Positions 58,881-64,000 of a DNA stretch of 64,000 nt are shown here, one piece after another. The translations under genes were made by a program, and so were the position numbers. The notes below the pieces were generated by a model, which searched no databases, was not told where the DNA came from, and saw nothing but the letters and a program-made list of their open reading frames with translations. The stretch is from Tunturibacter gelidoferens (lineage in GTDB: Bacteria; Acidobacteriota; Terriglobia; Terriglobales; Acidobacteriaceae). The DNA is taken from the NCBI RefSeq assembly GCF_040358255.1, contig NZ_CP132938.1:124001-188000 (forward strand), written 5' to 3'. Numbering within the stretch: position 1 is the first letter of the stretch; each line of letters opens with the position of its first letter.

Positions 58881-58999
58881 ACCTGCTCCTCCTGCTCCGA
58901 AGGAATTAACTTCGCAAGCAGTGGATAGCGCCTCCGCGAAGCCTCGAGCGTCGCCTTACCCGACCTGGTGAGTTTGTAATACTTTCTCGGCGGTCGGGG
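58877..58999 (-). pseudogene. PadR regulator, C-terminal remnant
   Basis: The minus-strand frame reads PPRKYYKLTRSGKATLEASR then RRYPLLAKLIPSEQEEQV and stops at 58877, overlapping the permease start (ATGA). KYYKLT-SGK is the PadR wing. Everything upstream of the wing is missing and is replaced by a copy of the dispersed repeat, whose left half begins at about 58993. The helix-turn-helix is gone, so the permease gene has lost its usual regulator. Confidence 0.75.
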
Positions 59000-59067
59000 T
59001 TTTCACCAAGTTCGACGCACCGAACCTTCTGGCCAGGTGAACTTGCTCAAAACGTGACTTTTCGGGA
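58993..59067 (+). repeat. Dispersed inverted-repeat family, full copy at a gene break
   Basis: Left half GGTCGGGGTTTTCACCAAGT and right half GAACTTGCTCAAAACGTGAC then TTTTCGGGA. It abuts the truncated PadR frame. Confidence 0.6.
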
Positions 59068-59295
59068 GATTCGTAAATCCTGTTACCGTAAATAGTAGAA
59101 AATTCATTGGAATGAAAAAGCTCTCCTGGGTGAGCAGCGGATCTCTCCCGCCTGCTTCATACTCTGGAGTGTCGCCACCGTGATGGAACTTGCCGTCATG
59201 GCGCATTTCAGCAGAAACGTAAACCAATGATGCTGGTTCCGCTGAGCGCCCTCGGTGAAACATAGGTCATCGCTAAGTCGTCTAACTTAGACACG

Positions 59296-60270
59296 ATGCA
59301 GTTAAAGCTCCGCAAAATCGTTGCTTTCGTTGGAGTTTGGAGTTGCGCTGCGTTTGCACAGACGACGCTGCATACGACGACGACGCTCGTGTTTGTGCCG
59401 ACGCTTGTGCAGACTCCAGACAAAGATCTGGTGTTCTCACTTCGAGCGGAGGATTTTGTGCTAACGGACAATGGGGTTCAGCAAAGGGTGACGCTAGAGG
59501 AGCAGGCGAAGCGGCCGCTGTCGCTAGTAGTGCTGATGCAGACGGGTGGTGATGCGCGTGGGCAGTTCCCAAGTTATGCACATCTCGACACAATGATTGC
59601 TGAGCTGCTGGGCGAGGCTCCGAACGAGGTGTCGATTGTGAACTTCGACAGCCAGCCGGAGGCGGCCTCTCCTTTTACAACGAACGTCGCGGAATGGGGC
59701 GATGCGATTGATCATCCTGAGGCGGGGGATCGAGGAGCCGCTACCTTCGACAGCCTGGAGTACGGACTTGATCTGCTTCGGAAGCGTCCCGCGGGTAATC
59801 GTCATGCGATTTTGTTGTTGAGCCAGGAGCATGATGTGGGGAGCAAGATGCCGCTGAAGGAGGTTCTGCGGGAACTGGGTGAGACGAATACTGCGATTTA
59901 CAGCGTAACGTTTTCGGCGGAGAAGACGGCGGCGCGGCAGGCCTTCAAGGATCCGGGGTCTTTGAATAAGCCGCTGCATGTCGGCGAAGGAGACTACCAG
60001 GCTTACTTCAACCTAAGCGAGCCTCTGCGTTTGATCCTCGGTGCGATGAGCAAGAACACATCGGCTGAGGTTGCGACGTTATCCGGGGGCGAGTGGAGCA
60101 GCTTCGATAATGCGCAAGAGTTGGCGCAGGATCTCGGTGGTTTGACGAATCATCTTCACAATAGCTATGTCTTGAGTTTTACGCCGACCTCTTCGGAGCC
60201 GGGGTTGCATACGATCAAGGTACGGTTGGCTCATCATCCGGAGTTGCTGGTGTCGGCGCGGAGCAACTGA
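59296..60270 (+). CDS. Secreted VWFA-related acidobacterial protein
   Basis: A protein of 324 residues. Signal peptide at about 1-22 (KIVAFVGVWSCAAFAQ). A short beta region (LVFSLRAEDFVLTDNGVQQR) precedes the von Willebrand A domain: strand 1 LSLVVLMQTGGDARGQ is where the metal site should be, but the DxSxS motif is replaced. Later blocks are VSIVNFDSQPE, AATFDSLEYGLDLLRKRPAG and RHAILLLSQEHD. The C-terminus SYVLSFTPTSSEPGLHTIKV is typical of the VWFA-related acidobacterial family. Periplasmic or surface protein of unknown role. No clear ribosome binding site. Confidence 0.88.
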   Translation: MQLKLRKIVAFVGVWSCAAFAQTTLHTTTTLVFVPTLVQTPDKDLVFSLRAEDFVLTDNGVQQRVTLEEQAKRPLSLVVLMQTGGDARGQFPSYAHLDTMIAELLGEAPNEVSIVNFDSQPEAASPFTTNVAEWGDAIDHPEAGDRGAATFDSLEYGLDLLRKRPAGNRHAILLLSQEHDVGSKMPLKEVLRELGETNTAIYSVTFSAEKTAARQAFKDPGSLNKPLHVGEGDYQAYFNLSEPLRLILGAMSKNTSAEVATLSGGEWSSFDNAQELAQDLGGLTNHLHNSYVLSFTPTSSEPGLHTIKVRLAHHPELLVSARSN

Positions 60271-60926
60271 CAAATAAGTCTATAAGCGGAGTGCAGGTGA
60301 GGTATCGGTATGGCCTGCTGATAGGATAGTGGGATACGCGGCGGCAGGCATCTTGTTTACTTGGTCTAAAGATGAGGTCTTCATGTCCACGGGCGGATCA
60401 ATAAGCGCCTTCACTGGTTGCAGGCCAGTGTACTTCTCTACTATTATTGCGCGCAGGTCATGGGTAAGGAGCGGTCTGGTCCACACGATCGCGATTGACC
60501 AAATCCGATAGACGGGCGACTTCACGGCCCACCATCAAGCAGGTTTGCCGCGCGACAGCATCGCAGGCTGGCACGGCCCTCGCGAAAGTGCCGTTCGTCC
60601 GTCAACTTCACTCTCCATTGACGGACTCGAAACACAATCAACTGTCTTGGGGGCGGGGCCCTCAACAAACGATCTACAACCGGAGGGTTGCTACTTCCGA
60701 GTTCATCGTGCAGGATTCTACGTCCCGACTCGGCGAGTAGGTGGCTTCCGCGCTCGTGGATTCTGTAGTCCCTGAAAACGGAGTTTTGAGCAACATCAAC
60801 CTTGAAGACGCCGCAAAGAGGACTTTGCAGCAACATGGCGAACTAATCTGAGTGTCCGAATTCCAGATATGGTTTAGAAACAGACTCAATCACGTCTTCA
60901 GGACTTTCTCCGAATGAGTTCGGCGT
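60271..60926. other. Gene-poor stretch with one repeat copy
   Basis: No complete gene. The minus frame ending at 60280 includes RAIIVEKYTGLQPVKALIDP, which looks protein-like and could be a gene fragment. One repeat copy is at 60771-60832. Confidence 0.4.
60771..60832 (+). repeat. Dispersed inverted-repeat family, full copy
   Basis: CTGAAAACGGAGTTTTGAGC, a spacer ending AACCTTGAAG, and ACGCCGCAAAGAGGACTTTG. Confidence 0.65.
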
Positions 60927-61604
60927 TCAGGCTGCGGCTTTAAATCGAACGTCCACTTTGATGTACTGGCAGTCGAGAAATACATAAGTTCTCTGCAAGC
61001 GGGTCGATAGGCCACCTTCGGTGGTAAGGACACGATCAAGATCTTTTCTCGTCATCCCTGGATGAATACTGTTGAGTCTGTCTAGAACCTTTGCAATCCA
61101 ATCGGTCCGTTCCTGTTTGTACGTAGGACCCTCCGGGACGGATTCGTCCCGCAGTTGCGATTGGCTCTTCGCCCACTGAGGCAGTCCACTCGGCTCTGAG
61201 ATGCCAGAGATCCTTTCGACCTGTTTTCCCGATGCCGTGTCATACAGGACGAAGTTGCCGCTGGGTCCCTGTGCCCCGAAATGAACGGCAAGCTGTTTGC
61301 CGTTTCTCCAAAAATGCCACTCCTGGATCGGCTCTCCCGTCTCAATGGTTTGCGGCTGCTCGCCTTTCCGATAGATCTGTATCTGGCGTGGTTCAGAGAA
61401 GTACTCGGGTCGGCGATCCCATACCAAGCAGACGAGGGTTGTATTGTCAGCGTTACCTCTAATCTCGGAACAGTGTCTCTCCTTCACGCCCGGAAGAATC
61501 GAAGTCTGGGCACCGCCTAAGGAGCAGGCAAGCACCATGAAAAGGATCGGCCCCCATAGGAGGGAAGCCAGAAAAAGAAAGCGAATGGTTCTCGATGCCG
61601 GCAT
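60927..61604 (-). CDS. Secreted hypothetical protein
   Basis: A protein of 225 residues from the ATG at 61604. The N-terminus RTIRFLFLASLLWGPILFMV then LACSLGGAQ is a signal peptide or anchor; Cys in LACS could be a lipobox. The mature part has beta-rich blocks (NADNTTLVCLVWDRRPEYF; IQEWHFWRNGKQLAVHFGAQ; GNFVLYDTASGKQVERI), suggestive of a small propeller-like fold. A C-terminal helix-strand module IHPGMTRKDLDRVLTTEGG resembles SmpA/BamE-like openings. A longer frame to 61661 lacks support. Function unknown. Confidence 0.65.
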   Translation of the reverse strand: MPASRTIRFLFLASLLWGPILFMVLACSLGGAQTSILPGVKERHCSEIRGNADNTTLVCLVWDRRPEYFSEPRQIQIYRKGEQPQTIETGEPIQEWHFWRNGKQLAVHFGAQGPSGNFVLYDTASGKQVERISGISEPSGLPQWAKSQSQLRDESVPEGPTYKQERTDWIAKVLDRLNSIHPGMTRKDLDRVLTTEGGLSTRLQRTYVFLDCQYIKVDVRFKAAA

Positions 61605-61703
61605 CAGTTCCACGGGATCACCCTTTGTACAACGTTGTGCGTCAGTAGGATATGCCCTCAAGGATAGGAACGAATTTCACAGTGGTAATAAGCTAACCGC
61701 GTT

Positions 61704-61762
61704 CCCGGAAACGGCATTATGAGAAACTTCGACCTTGAACTTGCCGCAGAGGTGACTTCCCA
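61704..61762 (+). repeat. Dispersed inverted-repeat family, full copy
   Basis: GGAAACGGCATTATGAGAAA, CTTCGACC and TTGCCGCAGAGGTGACTTCC. Nearly the same as 20020-20082. Confidence 0.7.
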
Positions 61763-61833
61763 GTACTAACATCGGTGAAGACTCCTTGCGCTGGCCTGCG
61801 ACGTACAATAGGCACTGACGCGGAGAGGCTCTC

Positions 61834-62885
61834 ATGCGTGCTTTGAAGTGGATCCCGGCGGCAGCATCCCTCTTACTAATAGGAGCTAGCTCTGGACAGG
61901 ATATAGCGCGAACTGATGCGCGAAGCGATGGGTTCAATGGGCCGCTGAAATCGGTTCTTTCAACAACCGTCCGTCATAACATTGGGTGGCGCCAGCCAGA
62001 CGGGATGGCCCTTATCTGGCCGATCGGCTGTCAGGAATGCTACTACGACCCCGATGGTGCAAGAGTCAGATCGGGCCAACGATCTGCCGACGGGTTCCAG
62101 GGCAACAACATTCTCCTCAGTCGTGACGCGCAAGGCCACGTCTTCGACCGCCGCATACTCGACGCCTCAAGCGGTGCCCTCAAGGTACACGACGTCCTTG
62201 GCCCGTTCGGCCTGACGGAACAGACCTACTACGAGCGGGGCAAGGTCACTTCCTCGCGAACAATTCGCTACGATCCGTTTGGGTACATCAGCGAAACGGC
62301 TTCATTCGCAGGCAGTGGTCAACAAACTGAACATTCTCACAGTACCTACACCGAGGAAGGGGTTCTTACCGAGGATTCCGCTTGGGGCAGGAACGGTCAG
62401 CTGAAGTGGCAACAACTCATCGACCCGGAGAAGCACACAGAAAGCTTCAACACTTTCGATGATGCTGGCATGCTGAAGCTCGCCTGGACGCGGACAGACG
62501 ACAAGATGGCCTCTTTCTGGGAACGCTCAGACGAGGGTAACCAATATGGAGATTGCCGGGAGACGACGAGGACAAGAACGGAACGAGAGAAACCCATTGC
62601 TTCGCCAACGGAAATCGCGAGCGGGCGGTGATTCGTGAGCAGTTCGTGGAACCCAAATCACACGACCTCAAGAGCGCCGAGTGGCGCGACGGCGACGGCA
62701 AGCTCCTCTACGCCGCCTACTACGATTACGAGGTAGACAGCCGTCGCAACTGGACTCGCCGCAGCATATGGGTCATATCCCCTGAGCTTCCCGAACGCAA
62801 GCTCTACGAGGAAAGACACCCGCATCCTCGTCTACTGGTAAACGTCGCTCCTTCCAAACCCAAGCTATGGCCACCAATGCTGTGA
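61834..62885 (+). pseudogene. Secreted unknown protein split by a frameshift
   Basis: The ATG at 61834 has GGAGAGG upstream. The signal peptide WIPAAASLLLIGASSGQ is followed by YD-repeat-like blocks (YYDPDGARVRSGQRSADGFQ; TYYERGKVTSSRTIRYDPFG). The first frame stops at 62631, but from about 62550 the next frame reads DEDKNGTRETHCFANGNRER, EWRDGDGKLLYAAYYDYEVD and NWTRRSIWVIS up to 62885, which clearly continues the same protein. A one-base indel near 62550 divides a protein of about 350 residues. Function unknown; sequencing error is possible. Confidence 0.7.
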
Positions 62886-63212
62886 AGAGAGTGGCACATC
62901 AGTCGGACACTAGGATCTGATACGCCCTGTCGGTAATGAGAAACGCGCTTGCGTTTACTAACCAACCGAACGCCAGGGGCCGAGTCCCAATTTAGGCGCG
63001 AGCCGAAGTTCCCGAAAAACGGGGTTGTCGGCAACTTCGACCCCAATCCCCATCTGGGAACTTGGGGTTTTCTGTGTTCTATTCTGATCGAGGCTCAAAC
63101 GAAACAGGGAATTAAATCATAGGGATCAGGGAATTGAATTTTGACTATCTGGGTTAAATCCAGTCTCCAGGTGGCGTTGTTCCCTCGGTGCAAAGCGATT
63201 CACATTATGTCT
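62886..63212. other. Intergenic stretch with one repeat half
   Basis: Only the repeat left half at 63010-63042 is recognised. Confidence 0.5.
63010..63042 (+). repeat. Dispersed inverted-repeat family, left half
   Basis: CCCGAAAAACGGGGTTGTCG followed by GCAACTTCGACC. Confidence 0.6.
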
Positions 63213-64000
63213 CTAAAAGGCGAAGCCGGCGCAAGTGTCCGCTTCCCTTCCTAGCTTCGCTCTCCACTGGCTCGGAGTTACCCCCGCCCATCGCACAAAC
63301 CCACGCGTGAGTATGCTCGGGTCGGCGTAGCCAACTATGGTGGCGATATTAGCGATTGTCATCCGGGTGCACTCAAGCAATTGCTGAGCATACTCGCACC
63401 GCGTCTCGTCCAACACCTCCTGAAAATTCACCCCTGAAGCATTTAGCCGACGGTCGAGCGTGCGACGGCTCATACCTAGCTGTTCCGCAATCGTAGTAGC
63501 AGAGAAGTTACCCCTTATGAGCGCAACCCGCAGTTCGCGCCGAAGCTGGGTGACTAGATCGATATCGCCAGCGTGCCATAGGGTCTGAATTCGCTTCTCG
63601 ATGACGATCCGACGCCGAACGTCGGCACCCGCAATCGGCTGATCAAGCATTCTTCGCGGAAAAACTACAGCGGTTTGATCGGCGTTGAAGGCAAGCTTGA
63701 CCCCAAACGAATGCCGATAGTGAGATACATCTCTGGGCTCTGATCGGGCTAATAGAACCTCCAGAGCGGACGCCTGGCCTGTACCGGCAAGCTCGCTAAA
63801 GATGGTGAATGCCCCCATGGCAGCGCCGTCGCAGATTAGATACTGACCGGGTACGTTTGGCTGGTAAACAGCGTACCCGAAGAACGCGTGCATCTTATCT
63901 TCCAGCAGATATGTGACACCTCCGTGAGCGTTTCGATGCTGATTGATCGCAAAATCCTGCAATGCAACGCGGAGCGTCGGCGAATTTCGCATCAGTTCGC
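63213..64000 (-). CDS. AraC family regulator (5' end cut by window edge)
   Basis: The minus frame is open to the window edge. The visible part begins within an arabinose-binding-like sensor domain (VALQDFAINQHRNAHGGVTY; RSEPRDVSHYRHSFGVKLAF). The C-terminal AraC DNA-binding domain has two helix-turn-helix units: SATTIAEQLGMSRRTLDRRL with FQEVLDETRCEYAQQLL, and IANIATIVGYADPSILTRGF with TPSQWR. This is the OruR-like class of about 340 residues, so roughly 80 residues lie outside. A transcription activator for an unknown nearby gene. Confidence 0.9.
   Translation of the reverse strand, partial: ELMRNSPTLRVALQDFAINQHRNAHGGVTYLLEDKMHAFFGYAVYQPNVPGQYLICDGAAMGAFTIFSELAGTGQASALEVLLARSEPRDVSHYRHSFGVKLAFNADQTAVVFPRRMLDQPIAGADVRRRIVIEKRIQTLWHAGDIDLVTQLRRELRVALIRGNFSATTIAEQLGMSRRTLDRRLNASGVNFQEVLDETRCEYAQQLLECTRMTIANIATIVGYADPSILTRGFVRWAGVTPSQWRAKLGREADTCAGFAF

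Overview
The window looks like chromosomal DNA of an acidobacterium of the class Terriglobia (Acidobacteriaceae type). The evidence is two PadR-regulator plus large duplicated FtsX permease pairs (the ADOP arrangement typical of Acidobacteria), three very long Oar-like TonB-dependent receptors with an N-terminal carboxypeptidase-regulatory domain, a VWFA-related acidobacterial secreted protein, and a CadC-type regulator fused to TPRs. The genus cannot be fixed from sequence alone.

Layout. 0-5.3 kb: a divergent cupin/TetR pair with a palindromic operator, the 3' half of a tRNA-Glu(UUC), then a three-gene succinate dehydrogenase whose membrane anchor resembles the mycobacterial Sdh1 type. 5.3-20.7 kb: two PadR/ADOP permease pairs separated by small conserved-hypothetical genes, two frameshifted genes and many copies of a dispersed inverted-repeat element. 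20.7-28.2 kb: the most interesting block. A sigma-54 enhancer-binding protein with a degenerate receiver domain is followed by tandem palindromes, a consensus sigma-54 promoter and a 70-residue protein made largely of three near-identical 10-residue repeats. Convergent to it is an operon for a GAF-HlyD fusion, an HlyD lipoprotein and a PqqD-M50-protease-HlyD fusion, which together look like a peptide processing/export machine. 28.2-38.5 kb: a two-component system, a YncE-like beta-propeller, a TonB receptor, and remnants of a DUF2924/serine-recombinase module (a second DUF2924 remnant lies 8 kb away in inverted orientation).

38.5-50.9 kb: a six-gene minus-strand unit (TonB receptor, DctA transporter, alpha/beta hydrolase, MmgE/PrpD protein, oxalate-decarboxylase-like bicupin, second MmgE/PrpD protein). 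Four of its enzymes carry twin-arginine-type leaders, which suggests a periplasmic organic-acid pathway. A divergent CadC/TPR regulator stands next to it. 50.9-64 kb: a third TonB receptor, a wrecked ParB-domain DNA methyltransferase, a permease-like protein with a zinc-ribbon-like tail beside a beheaded PadR gene, the VWFA-related protein, two secreted unknowns (one frameshifted) and a partial AraC regulator.

About fifteen copies or half-copies of one imperfect inverted repeat sit between genes and never inside the long intact ones. Decayed genes are frequent near them. No CRISPR array, rRNA or intact IS transposase was seen.
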